DNA of 64,000 nucleotides from CAYNWT01 sp964485095 (GTDB lineage: Bacteria > Planctomycetota > Planctomycetia > Planctomycetales > Planctomycetaceae), in the NCBI GenBank assembly GCA_964485095.1, contig CAZAIB010000017.1:8386-72385 (forward strand), read 5' to 3'. The notes under the pieces are model-generated. The model had not been told where the DNA came from, ran no database searches, and worked only from the letters and a program-made list of their open reading frames with translations. Shown piece after piece: positions 34,330-43,634 of this stretch. Positions within the stretch are counted from its first letter, which is position 1, and each line of letters opens with the position of its first letter. A program made the position numbers and the translations under genes.

Positions 34330-36721
34330 AACCCTGGAAACAATTGAAACGATGGTTCCGACTTTCGGCGTGCGCCATTTGTCGCCGATGGGCGCGTGGC
34401 AGCTGCGCCGATTTCTGGACGAAGTGCGGCCTAAAGTCGTGCTGGTCGAAGGGCTTGACGATGCGGGTGATTTGCTGAAGGACATCGTTCGCAAAGGCAC
34501 AGTGCCGCCGATCGCGATTCTGGCCTACACCGAACAGGTACCGGTCCGAACACTGGTCTATCCGATGGCTCGCTACAGCCCTGAGTACCAGGCGATCGCG
34601 TGGGCCAAAGAAAATAAAGCCAAAGTCCAGTTCTTCGATCTCCCATCCGACATCTTTCTTGCACTACAGGCGAAAGAACAACAGCGGCGGATTGACGAAT
34701 TACAGGCACGCGCTGCGGAACAGCAGGAAACCGAACAGCAGGAAGCCGAACAGGCCGATTCCAAAACGGAAAATCCGGAACCGATTGACCCACCTGAAGT
34801 TCAGACCGCCCCGGAGTCCGGCTGGTCGACCTACACCCGGCTGGCAGAACTTGGCGGCGAAAATGACTATGAAAGTTATTGGGAACGCAACTTCGAACAC
34901 AATCTGTCTGCAGACTCATACCGTCGTGCGTCGTTTGAATTTGGGCGGGGGCTACGCGAGTGCGACCATTCAGAAAAATTCTTCTATGCTGAGAATTTGG
35001 TCCGCGAAGCGTACATGCGACGCCGCATCAATGAAGTGATCGCCAGCGGCGTAGCAGCTGAAAAAATCGTGGCTGTTGTCGGAGCCTTCCACGGACCCGC
35101 ACTGACACACGATGAGCCAGCGATGACGGACGATGAACTGGCATCACTAAGCCGTTTGCCAGCCAGGCTGACGTTGATGCCATATTCTTACTTCAAGCTG
35201 TCGTCGCAATCGGGTTATGGGGCGGGAAACAAAGCGCCGGCTTACTTCGAACTGCTTTGGGAAGCGATCGAGGCCAATGAACTTGAACAGCTACCGGCGA
35301 AGTACCTGTCGCTGGTTGTCCGGCATCTTCGCAAATCGGGCACACACCGTTCGACAGCCGAAGTCATTGAAGGCGTTCGTCTGGCAAAGACTCTGTCGGC
35401 GATGAAAGACGGTTCTGCACCGACGCTTCAGGACTTGCAGGACGCGGCGATCACGTTAATCGGGCATGGCGAGCGCGCAGTCGTTCAGGATTCACTTGCC
35501 CGAGTCGAAATCGGAACAGCAATCGGTCGGCTACCGAAAGGTGTTAGCCAAACGTCGATCCAGGAAGACTTCGATCGCGAACTGGATCGCTTAAAACTGA
35601 CCAAGTATCGGGAAGGCGTGAAGCAGGAACTGACACTCGACCTGCGCGAAAACCGTCGGGCGAAAACTGAAGCGGCAGCGTATCTTGACCTCAACCGGTC
35701 GTCGTTCCTGAATCGACTTGCGCTGCTGGAAGTCCCATTCGCAACGTCAAAAAACAGTCGGCACGAATCGACAACCTGGGGAGAACGCTGGCATCTGCAT
35801 TGGACCCCTGAGGCTGAGATTGCGTTGGTCGAATCCGTCCTGCTGGGGGAAACGGTTGAGCTTGCTGCAGCGTTTAAGTTCAAAACCAGATTGGAAGCGT
35901 GTTCGAATGTAGGTGAAGCTGCGGCAATGATTCGCATCGCGTGCGAATGCGGGATGATGCAGGCCATGCAGCAGGCACGCGTGCGACTGCAACATCTGGC
36001 AGCCGACACGTCCGAATTTGCCGCGGTTGCTCACGCCGCATTCGAACTGGCGGCCGTGGTTCGCTATGGCGACGTTCGGAAGTTCGACCCGCAACCAATG
36101 GTTCCATTGGTTCAGGAATTGTTCGTCCAGGGCACACTTGCTCTGCTGTCCGCCGCCAACTGCGACAACGAAGCAGCAAAACTGATCGTTCGAGGCATGG
36201 ATGAACTGAACAAGGTTGGACTTGAATACCACGAGACCGTCGACGAAGCCTCATGGGTCGCCAGACTCCGCGCCCTTGCCGATGCTGATGATCGCAATCC
36301 GCTGGTATCCGGCTATGCCTGCGCGATGTTACTGGAACGTAACGAGCTATCGAATGAACAACTTGGCCGTGAAGTCTCACGCCGCCTGTCACCCGGCATT
36401 GAAGCCGATCTTGGCGCGGGTTGGTTTGAAGGGTTGTCGATGCGAAATCGATACGCGTTGCTGGCGCGGCAGGTGTTGTGGGAACAGCTTTCTGAATATG
36501 TAAATTCACTTGATGACGAGCAGTTTTCCCGCGCACTGGTCTTCCTGCGTCGCGCGTTCGGTGGTTTTAGTCCGTCCGAAAAGCGATCGATCGCTGAGAG
36601 CCTGGGCGAATCGTGGGGCGTGGCGGGAGACCTGACCAGTGAAATTTTGTCGCAGCCGTTGACGAAAGAGGAAGAAGCGTCATTGGATGGACTCAACGAC
36701 TTCGACTTTGATGACCTGTAG
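34322..36721 (+). CDS. DUF5682-type protein with Tiki/TraB/EreA-like motifs
   Basis: A 799-residue protein, starting either at ATG 34322 (8-base overlap with the ATPase gene) or at ATG 34301. The N-terminus has FGVRHLSPMGAW (H19) and VVLVEG (39-44, E43), then after a Gln/Glu-rich coiled segment (119-145) the motif VVGAFHGPAL (H257). This Gly-x-x-His, Glu, Gly-x-x-His pattern resembles the Tiki/TraB/erythromycin-esterase superfamily, in which these residues form an active site. The remaining ~500 residues are helical. It resembles E. coli YehM by position and N-terminal text. Likely the effector or client of the ATPase. Confidence 0.8.
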   Translation: MPETLETIETMVPTFGVRHLSPMGAWQLRRFLDEVRPKVVLVEGLDDAGDLLKDIVRKGTVPPIAILAYTEQVPVRTLVYPMARYSPEYQAIAWAKENKAKVQFFDLPSDIFLALQAKEQQRRIDELQARAAEQQETEQQEAEQADSKTENPEPIDPPEVQTAPESGWSTYTRLAELGGENDYESYWERNFEHNLSADSYRRASFEFGRGLRECDHSEKFFYAENLVREAYMRRRINEVIASGVAAEKIVAVVGAFHGPALTHDEPAMTDDELASLSRLPARLTLMPYSYFKLSSQSGYGAGNKAPAYFELLWEAIEANELEQLPAKYLSLVVRHLRKSGTHRSTAEVIEGVRLAKTLSAMKDGSAPTLQDLQDAAITLIGHGERAVVQDSLARVEIGTAIGRLPKGVSQTSIQEDFDRELDRLKLTKYREGVKQELTLDLRENRRAKTEAAAYLDLNRSSFLNRLALLEVPFATSKNSRHESTTWGERWHLHWTPEAEIALVESVLLGETVELAAAFKFKTRLEACSNVGEAAAMIRIACECGMMQAMQQARVRLQHLAADTSEFAAVAHAAFELAAVVRYGDVRKFDPQPMVPLVQELFVQGTLALLSAANCDNEAAKLIVRGMDELNKVGLEYHETVDEASWVARLRALADADDRNPLVSGYACAMLLERNELSNEQLGREVSRRLSPGIEADLGAGWFEGLSMRNRYALLARQVLWEQLSEYVNSLDDEQFSRALVFLRRAFGGFSPSEKRSIAESLGESWGVAGDLTSEILSQPLTKEEEASLDGLNDFDFDDL

Positions 36722-36730
36722 GCAGCCAGT

Positions 36731-37930
36731 ATGAGCCCCACCGGAAAAATTGATGAAAAACAGCTGCGCCGCTGGCGATTGATCCTGGGCAAGGAATCTC
36801 AAGACAAGCTTTCGGACTACTGCAGTGGCCCGTTGACTCTTAGTGACGATCAAGGGCTGATGGATGAAGCACTGGCCGCCATCTATGACGAAACGGAAGA
36901 AGACGGCGACGACAAGTCACGCAGTGCAGGGCATGGTTCGTCTTCGCCCCGGCTTGCGAAGTGGCTTGGCGATATCCGTACCTACTTCACGGAAGACGTT
37001 GTCACAGTTATTCAGCAGGATGCGATTGAACGCAAGGGGATGACGCAATTGCTGTTTGAACCTGAGATGCTTAGAAACGTTCAACCCAACGTTCAACTGG
37101 TCGGAACATTGATGTCGCTGCGGGGCCGGATTCCCGAGCGAACCAAAGAAACCGCTCGGATGGTTGTCCGCGCCGTTGTGGACAAAATCAAACTGGCGCT
37201 TGAACAAAAACTGCGACAAGCCGTCCTGGGCGCGTTAAACAGAAATGAACATTCACCGATCCCAAATGTCAGCAACATTGACTGGAAATGGACGATCGGT
37301 CGGAACCTGAAAAACTACAACGCAGAACTTGGGCGGCTGATTCCCGAGCGTGTGTACTTCTATTCGCGATCACAACGCACGAACAACTGGACGGTGATTG
37401 TGGACATGGACCAAAGCGGTTCGATGGCTGAATCCGTCGTCTACGGCGCGGTGGTGGGTTCAATTTTCGCCAGTCTGCCCGCGTTGAAGACGCATGTGAT
37501 CGCGTTTGATACAGAAGTCGTCGACCTGACTGAACAGTGCGGCGACGATCCCGTGGACATGCTGTTCGGAGTTCAATTGGGTGGTGGGACAGACATCAAT
37601 AAGTCAGTGGCTTATTGCGAACAGTTCATCACAGATCCCGCTGAAACGATTTTCATTATGCTGACCGACCTTTACGAAGGTGGCAACGAAGCTCAGCTGG
37701 TTCGTCGGCTGGAAGAGATGGTTGCGTCGGGCGTTCGAGTCTTGTGCCTGCTGGCGTTATCCGACAGTGGCATCCCGAGCTACGACCAGGGCCTTGCCAA
37801 AAAGCTGGCACGGCTTGGCATCCCGTGTTTCGGCTGCACCCCACAAAAGCTGCCTGAACTGGTCGAAGGCGCGCTGCGAGGTCAGGACCTGCAATCGCTG
37901 GCAACTCGCGTTGAAGCGAAGACCGACTAA
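36731..37930 (+). CDS. Von Willebrand A domain protein, MoxR partner
   Basis: A 399-residue protein: a helical N-terminal half (about 1-210) and a C-terminal VWA domain. The metal-dependent adhesion site is complete: D227-x-S229-x-S231, T287 in GGGTDI and D313 in MLTDLYEGG. Partner VWA proteins use this Mg2+ site to bind clients that the MoxR ATPase then remodels. Located 9 bases after the DUF5682 gene and last in the operon, it corresponds to E. coli YehP by order. Cytoplasmic; no signal peptide. Confidence 0.92.
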   Translation: MSPTGKIDEKQLRRWRLILGKESQDKLSDYCSGPLTLSDDQGLMDEALAAIYDETEEDGDDKSRSAGHGSSSPRLAKWLGDIRTYFTEDVVTVIQQDAIERKGMTQLLFEPEMLRNVQPNVQLVGTLMSLRGRIPERTKETARMVVRAVVDKIKLALEQKLRQAVLGALNRNEHSPIPNVSNIDWKWTIGRNLKNYNAELGRLIPERVYFYSRSQRTNNWTVIVDMDQSGSMAESVVYGAVVGSIFASLPALKTHVIAFDTEVVDLTEQCGDDPVDMLFGVQLGGGTDINKSVAYCEQFITDPAETIFIMLTDLYEGGNEAQLVRRLEEMVASGVRVLCLLALSDSGIPSYDQGLAKKLARLGIPCFGCTPQKLPELVEGALRGQDLQSLATRVEAKTD

Positions 37931-37955
37931 ACGTCTGAACGCGCACACGTGTGAT

Positions 37956-39887
37956 TTACTTCACACGTGTGATTTCAGAGAACTCCGTCTTGGTGCCTTT
38001 GGCATAGATGCCGACGTAGTTGACGCTCTCCAAACTGGCGGGGAGTTGGTGCTCGATTCGCTTGTCTTTGACCTTCAGGATTACCTTGCCGTGTTCGAGG
38101 TCAATCGTGACGGTAGCGGTGAAGGTTTCCTTGGGGGCGAATTGATCTTTCTTGTTGGCGCCAATTCGGACGTTCACCCAGCTTCCATCGAAGGCTCCGT
38201 GGCGCCCCATTCCGATCATGGTTCCGGCTTTGTGGAGGCGGTCGTTTTGTGGGACAGCCCCGAAGCAAAAAGCGGCGTTGCGGGTCGTGCTGTCGACCGC
38301 AGAACGATAGCGAACCGTAAATGTCGCTGACTCCTGGACAGGGGTGGCCAGTTTCTGCAAAGCAAAGCCCTCGCTCTTGCCGGTATCCAATAGGTAGCCG
38401 AAGTCGCTCTTTGAGACCGTTGCGCCTTTGACGATATCAAAGTCACCGCTGGTGTCTTTTCCTTTTGATAGCTTCGGACCCTTCTTGCGCCTGCCGCCGG
38501 TCGGCTGGTTGGCCCACCATTCGCTGGGGCCTTCCCTTTCTACTCCCGCCCAGACTTCCATGAACTTCGCTTTCATCTCCGCCAGCTTTTCGGGCATCGC
38601 GGTTGCCAGGTCGTTCTGTTCCTGTGAGTCCTTTGCGATTTGGTACAGCTGAAATTTCTGCAGTTTCTGGTCGGCGACAATCTTCCAGTCTCCGATACGC
38701 ATTGCGGCGTGGCTGGCGGGTGGAGCAATATGGGTGCGCCAAAACAACGGCACCGGACGCTGCACTTGCTTGCCTTCGCAGGCCGGCAGCATGTTGACGC
38801 CATCGATCGTGCGGTCTGTCGGCATCGGCGCGCCGGCGAGTTCCACCACTGTGGTGAAGATGTCCGAACCGATGATTGGGACGTCGCTGACTGTCCCCGG
38901 CTTTATCTTGCCGGGCCAGCGGACGATGCCTGGCACCCGAATTCCTCCTTCGTGGCTGTCCCGTTTTCGGCCTCGCAGGCCGCCGGTTGATCCCCAGGTT
39001 CGGTTCTGTTGCGACTGTGGCTTCTTCAGATTGCCTTTTCCTGAACCTTCAGGTCCGTTGTCACTTGTGAAGATCACAAACGTGTTGTCACGGAGTTCAA
39101 GTTCGTCAACGGTCTTCATCAGGTTGCCGAAGGCGTGGTCCAGCTGAGTCACGTTGCCATGGTGTTGTCGGACGCCGGGGTTTTCGATGTCTTTGTAGAG
39201 TTCCTGAAACTTCGGATCGCTTTCGATCGGCAAGTGCGGTTCGTGAGTCCACACGGTGATGAAGAACGGCTGGCCGGGGTCGCGCTGGTTCTTCAGCCAG
39301 CTGGCGGCTTCTTCGACAACAAGCGGGGCTGAGAATCCTTTCAACGGGCCGACCGGTTTTCGGTTGCGGACAAAGTTAGTCGGATCTTTGTGGCTTGGAG
39401 ACGCATTGTTTTGAGTCGCGAACCACCAGTCGTACCCATGGTTGTCAGGCTGCGGTTGTTCTTCGCTGTTGAAGTAGCCGTTTAAGTGCCACTTGCCGCT
39501 GTGCATGGTTTGGTAACCCAGCGGCCGCAGTGTTTCGGGTATCGTGATTTCACTTTCGCGAAGATGTGCCACGTTGCCCACTGGCAGCCATCGCCAAACG
39601 CCGTTTCGGTACGGCGTGCGTCCGGTGAGAACCGACGAGCGGCTTGGTGAGCAGACTCCACATGCAGCATATGCCTGTGTGAATCGAACTCCTTCAGACG
39701 CAAACTTATCCAGGTTTGGCGTTTGGATTTTGGGATGGCCGTAACAGCCTAAATCGCCCCAGCCCAGATCATCTGCCAGAAACACGATGAAGTTGGGTCT
39801 GTCTGCCGCGACGGTTGGTGGGCCGTGCAGCAAGTGAATTACGAAAAGTAATGGGAGCAGGCGGGTGAAGCGAGGTGGGAGTTTCAT
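37956..39887 (-). CDS. Secreted sulfatase with C-terminal accessory domain
   Basis: A 643-residue sulfatase with a signal peptide (to about 28). The metal site FLADDLGWGDLGCYG (36-50) and the formylglycine motif CSPSR (79-83) are intact, as are SGKWHLNG and TSDNGPEG. After the catalytic region (to about 500) comes a ~140-residue beta-rich domain of the kind that covers secreted carbohydrate-binding regions in planctomycetes. It removes sulfate esters from polysaccharides; the substrate is unknown. It converges on the VWA gene; a 10-base palindrome CACACGTGTG occurs twice at the junction (37944-37953, 37962-37971). Confidence 0.93.
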   Translation of the reverse strand: MKLPPRFTRLLPLLFVIHLLHGPPTVAADRPNFIVFLADDLGWGDLGCYGHPKIQTPNLDKFASEGVRFTQAYAACGVCSPSRSSVLTGRTPYRNGVWRWLPVGNVAHLRESEITIPETLRPLGYQTMHSGKWHLNGYFNSEEQPQPDNHGYDWWFATQNNASPSHKDPTNFVRNRKPVGPLKGFSAPLVVEEAASWLKNQRDPGQPFFITVWTHEPHLPIESDPKFQELYKDIENPGVRQHHGNVTQLDHAFGNLMKTVDELELRDNTFVIFTSDNGPEGSGKGNLKKPQSQQNRTWGSTGGLRGRKRDSHEGGIRVPGIVRWPGKIKPGTVSDVPIIGSDIFTTVVELAGAPMPTDRTIDGVNMLPACEGKQVQRPVPLFWRTHIAPPASHAAMRIGDWKIVADQKLQKFQLYQIAKDSQEQNDLATAMPEKLAEMKAKFMEVWAGVEREGPSEWWANQPTGGRRKKGPKLSKGKDTSGDFDIVKGATVSKSDFGYLLDTGKSEGFALQKLATPVQESATFTVRYRSAVDSTTRNAAFCFGAVPQNDRLHKAGTMIGMGRHGAFDGSWVNVRIGANKKDQFAPKETFTATVTIDLEHGKVILKVKDKRIEHQLPASLESVNYVGIYAKGTKTEFSEITRVK

Positions 39888-40010
39888 TACCGGATCCGGA
39901 ACCAGGCGGTTGGGAAGCAGACCATCTTACCCGGCCGGAGAGGGGCGGGCGAGTTGGTGTGTTGCTGGAAGGTTGGGCCGGACCTTCCTCCGGTTACCTA
40001 CCCACGTCCC

Positions 40011-40056
40011 GGTGGCTTACTGGCGACACAAGCAGCCACCGACTTATGTCGGTGGC
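40011..40056. repeat. Hairpin with competing partner
   Basis: A perfect hairpin GCCACCGAC-TTAT-GTCGGTGGC (40035-40056) lies in the spacer between the sulfatase and cytochrome genes. An upstream copy of GGTGGCTT (40011-40018) could pair with the same AGCCACC arm, giving two mutually exclusive folds. Repeats of this kind are common between genes in planctomycetes. Confidence 0.5.
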
Positions 40057-40104
40057 TTGCCCTGCTGAGATGCGCAAGAGACAACCAGTGGTGAAGAAGC
40101 CGCT

Positions 40105-40148
40105 AAACCCCTGATGTAAAATCAGGGGCGGAGGGTTTGCCCTGCCTA
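40105..40148. repeat. Stop-codon-adjacent hairpin repeat, copy 1
   Basis: Hairpin CCCCTGAT-GTAAA-ATCAGGGG (40108-40128) followed by GCGGAGGGTTTGCCCTGCC and CTAC. The last bases supply the TAG stop of the minus-strand cytochrome gene. A related copy lies at 59446-59488, again at the stop of a minus-strand gene. On that strand it may act as a terminator or 3' stabiliser. Confidence 0.6.
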
Positions 40149-43100
40149 CCGTTTGCGAACTTCGATGATGTACTTCATCAAGTCGTTGAACTCCTGCCGG
40201 TTCTTTAGCAGTCGAGCGAGGTTGGCTGGCATCAGAGAGACCTTCGACTCGACAATCTCATCAATTTCGCTGGTTGGGATCTTGATGGGTTTCGGTTCGG
40301 CCAGATTTCTGAGCACGATCTCGTCGTCGGTTTCTGACACTCGGATTCCAGTAATCGCTTTGCCGTCGTCGGTTACGACCGTGACCTGAGCGAACTCTTT
40401 GTCGATCTTCACCGACGGCTTAAGAAGTGCGTTCACAAGGTCTTCGTGCGTTGCCTTCGTGGCGAGCTTCGTCAGGTCCGGACCCAGTCGCGGAGTGCCC
40501 GTTGGTGGGTCGTGGCAGGCAAAGCAAGCCGCTGCCGATCGATAGAACAACGCTTTGCCGCGAGCAGCTTTGCCTTCAGCGATGGCGACTTCAGCGAGCT
40601 TTGAAGCAGGCATTCCAAGCAGTTCGTTTTCCAGACTGACGTTGGAAATGGTTTGCTCAGTCTGATCGCCTTTCACCATCAGCTCTTTCTCAAGCGGGTG
40701 TTGCTCAAGCAACTCATCTGGTTTCCAGAAGATGCTGCGGTCTGACGTTTCTGCCCGAACACGAGCAACGGTCTTGGCATCGATTGGTGAAGCCTTATTG
40801 CCCCATGTGTTCCGAACGAAGGTCAGAACTGCGGCAACTTCCTGGTCTTTCAAGAGGTCACGGAACGCGGTCATCGGTGGTACGCCGCGCGCTGGGTCGT
40901 AGGTCTTGCCGCGAACTTTCAGCTTGCCCCACATGCCATGCAGAGCCAGCTTGATGAGCCGGTCTTCGCTGCCTGTGACCCACGGGCTCTTGACCAGTGT
41001 TGGGTACACGATGCCATTGCCTTGGCCGTTGGTCTGGTGGCAAGTTGCGCAGTGCGATTCGCGCTGGAAGATTCCTGCGCCGCGTTTGTACAAGTTGTGG
41101 TACTTCTTGTCGAGATGCCGTGGCGGTCGGAAGTTGACCAACCTCAGTTCAGGCGACGCGGCAAAGCCAGTCGCGCCTTTGACGTTGACCTTGTCCCAGA
41201 AGTGCTTGACCGTTCGCGCGGCGACGGCTGCGTGGGGGACTTCGGATTCCAATAGTTTGTTTAGCAGTGCAACGTTCTTCACGTTGTGTTGCTGGTGCAT
41301 CCAGAGTGCTTCCAGCAAATGATGCGCTTCGGTTTCGTCGTTGTGATCGAAGTCCCGCATCCATTTTTGAGTTGCTGCAATGACAGCCTTTGAGTCTCGC
41401 CCGCTGAGTTCGATACGGGTGCGGTGTCGAATTCCGTTGACAGGGTGCTTTAGGTTCTCCAGCAATGTCTCGATGGACTCACCAGCGATCGCAACGGGCT
41501 TTTGAAGAGGGCGCCCCTTCGCCGTCAGGCGGAAGATGCGACCATGCTTGTGGTCTCGACTGGGGTCCCGAATGTTGTGCTGCATATGGCCAATGATCAT
41601 GTTGTGCCAGTCCGCAACGTAGAGAGCACCGTCAGCACCAACGACCGCGTCACTGGGCCGGAAGTTTCGGTCGTCGCCGTTAACAAGTTCAACGCCGGGT
41701 GTTCCCCAGACGTGTCCATACTGGCGTTTGCCACCATCCCCTCGGTCCAGGTCGTACTGCTTGATTCCGAGGAACCCGATCACGTTGAGCACCAGGAAGT
41801 CATCCTGCATGTGGTCGGGGAAGTGTGTAGACGACAGAATTTCGTTGGCCGGAACCGGACGGAATTCCTTGGTCAGAAGCGTATGCATCCGGAACCCGTT
41901 CTTGTGCGGGCGAACCTGGTACGACTTTCCACCGGTACCGTCGTTTGCGTAGCAATAGCCCCAGCGGTCGAAACTGGTCCCGTGTGGGTTGGGACTGTTT
42001 GCCGCGATCGGTGTGATCGCGAATGTACGTGGGTCGAACCGATAGAGGCCCGAACCGCCCGTGTTGAGGTTCTGCTTCCACGGTGTTTCGTGGTTGTGGA
42101 CCAGAAAAATACCGCTCTGCCAGTAGATACCGCCGTCGGGTCCGTAAACCAGGTTGTTTGCGGCATGGTGCGTATCCGATGTGCCCAGTCCCTGGAGGAT
42201 CGGGTATCGCACGTCGGCCTTATCGTCTCCGTCAGTGTCTTTCAGGAAGAGAAGGTCAGGACCAGAGGTGACCAGAACGCCGCCGCCCCAGAATTCAAAA
42301 CCCAGTGGGTTGTGAACGTGAGCGAAAATCTTCCGCTTGTCTGCGACGCCGTCGTTATCGGTGTCCTCAAAGATCATTAGACTGTCTTTGAGTTCCGCAC
42401 CCGGTTCCCACTTGGGGTACGAGTTCCAACTGGCGGCCCAGAGTCGGCCCTTGGCGTCGACCTGCATTTGAACCGGGTTGGCGAGGTCAGGGAACATGTC
42501 TTCTGACGCGAAGATGTTGAGTTCGAAGCCTTCCGCGACTTTGATTTTTGCGAGACTGTCTTCCGGAGCCAGGTAGTTGGTGCTGCCTTCTTTTTCGGCA
42601 CTCGAACTCCGACTGCCACCACCCACATTGGATGTCACTTTGACGGGGGCCGGGACGTTGCTGTCGTCAGGTTTGATGTTCTTGCCGTTGGCTGCCGACC
42701 AAATGGCTTTGTCGCGGTTCGCCGACATGAGATCCAGCATCTTGAGTTCATGAACCAGAACGTCTGCGTTGGTCTGGCCATCGACGAAACTCAGGGTCGA
42801 CCGGGATCCCCAGATGTCGTTTCCGTCAGTCGCACGGTAGCGGTTGTGCCAGTGCCAGTTCTTATCTTCGACAGCCGCGTACACGCCGGACATCTGATCG
42901 TCTGACGGAGCGGACTTGCCAAGTAGCGCCTGAGAAATGAACCCGGCAAGTTGCTTGTACCCGGCTGCGTTCAAGTGGATTCCGTTAAGCGTGAATTGCT
43001 CTTCGGACGAATTGAAAAGCTGCAGCGTGGGTGAGTACAGATCCACAAACGTGGCTTTGACGGCTGTGGCCGCGTTCCGGGTTGCGTCGGTGAATGCTTT

Positions 43101-43634
43101 GAGGTTCGAGTTGAGTTCGGTTCCCTCCGGAAGATGCGGGCTGCCGGTGTTCTCATAAGCGATCGGGCTGAACAAAACGAAGCGAGCGTCCACACCTTTT
43201 TGTTTTCGCAGTGCGCTGTACTTTTCGACCAGCTTGACCAGTTCCTTCTGATACGCGGCTGCTCCGCCTGGTCCGGCGTGCGATTCGTTGTAGCCGTACA
43301 TGACGAAAATCACGTCCGGGTTCACGTGCTGCAGGTACTCAGTGTCGTTGGTGAAGCCCTTGTTGCGAGGTCGCCTGTTGACGACATCGCCAGAGAAGCT
43401 CATGTTTCGAAAGCTGACATTCATGCCCTTCAGGTGAGTCTGCAGGACCGCTTCAACCCACGGGTCGTGCTGCATCCGGTCGGCCAGCCCGTTGCCGTAA
43501 ATCGCGACAACATCGTCCTTCTTGAACTGGAACGATGTCTGCGTTTGTGCGAAGACGGTTTGTGCGGCGAACAGGGTCAGCAAAGCGACAACAACACCAC
43601 GAGATTGTCGACGTGATCGCAGGAAGAGTGGCAT
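40146..43634 (-). CDS. PVC-type SGNH hydrolase / dehydrogenase / di-haem cytochrome c fusion
   Basis: The ATG at 43634 gives 1162 residues with a signal peptide (MPLFLRSRRQSRGVVVALL...); the frame opens 18 codons earlier. Domains in order: SGNH/GDSL-like hydrolase (about 30-260, with VMYGYNESH and the GIHLNAAGY histidine block), a beta-propeller membrane-bound-dehydrogenase-like domain (about 370-720), helical repeats, and two cytochrome c sites, CATCH at 862-866 and CFACH at 1037-1041. Such proteins are characteristic of planctomycetes and verrucomicrobia and are thought to act in the periplasm on polysaccharides, passing electrons to haem. It sits inside a sulfatase cluster. Confidence 0.9.
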   Translation of the reverse strand: MPLFLRSRRQSRGVVVALLTLFAAQTVFAQTQTSFQFKKDDVVAIYGNGLADRMQHDPWVEAVLQTHLKGMNVSFRNMSFSGDVVNRRPRNKGFTNDTEYLQHVNPDVIFVMYGYNESHAGPGGAAAYQKELVKLVEKYSALRKQKGVDARFVLFSPIAYENTGSPHLPEGTELNSNLKAFTDATRNAATAVKATFVDLYSPTLQLFNSSEEQFTLNGIHLNAAGYKQLAGFISQALLGKSAPSDDQMSGVYAAVEDKNWHWHNRYRATDGNDIWGSRSTLSFVDGQTNADVLVHELKMLDLMSANRDKAIWSAANGKNIKPDDSNVPAPVKVTSNVGGGSRSSSAEKEGSTNYLAPEDSLAKIKVAEGFELNIFASEDMFPDLANPVQMQVDAKGRLWAASWNSYPKWEPGAELKDSLMIFEDTDNDGVADKRKIFAHVHNPLGFEFWGGGVLVTSGPDLLFLKDTDGDDKADVRYPILQGLGTSDTHHAANNLVYGPDGGIYWQSGIFLVHNHETPWKQNLNTGGSGLYRFDPRTFAITPIAANSPNPHGTSFDRWGYCYANDGTGGKSYQVRPHKNGFRMHTLLTKEFRPVPANEILSSTHFPDHMQDDFLVLNVIGFLGIKQYDLDRGDGGKRQYGHVWGTPGVELVNGDDRNFRPSDAVVGADGALYVADWHNMIIGHMQHNIRDPSRDHKHGRIFRLTAKGRPLQKPVAIAGESIETLLENLKHPVNGIRHRTRIELSGRDSKAVIAATQKWMRDFDHNDETEAHHLLEALWMHQQHNVKNVALLNKLLESEVPHAAVAARTVKHFWDKVNVKGATGFAASPELRLVNFRPPRHLDKKYHNLYKRGAGIFQRESHCATCHQTNGQGNGIVYPTLVKSPWVTGSEDRLIKLALHGMWGKLKVRGKTYDPARGVPPMTAFRDLLKDQEVAAVLTFVRNTWGNKASPIDAKTVARVRAETSDRSIFWKPDELLEQHPLEKELMVKGDQTEQTISNVSLENELLGMPASKLAEVAIAEGKAARGKALFYRSAAACFACHDPPTGTPRLGPDLTKLATKATHEDLVNALLKPSVKIDKEFAQVTVVTDDGKAITGIRVSETDDEIVLRNLAEPKPIKIPTSEIDEIVESKVSLMPANLARLLKNRQEFNDLMKYIIEVRKR

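Noticed and set aside
41502..42380. A 292-codon plus-strand frame opposite the PVC cytochrome gene
   Set aside because: Antisense to the conserved propeller domain, with no recognisable domain of its own.
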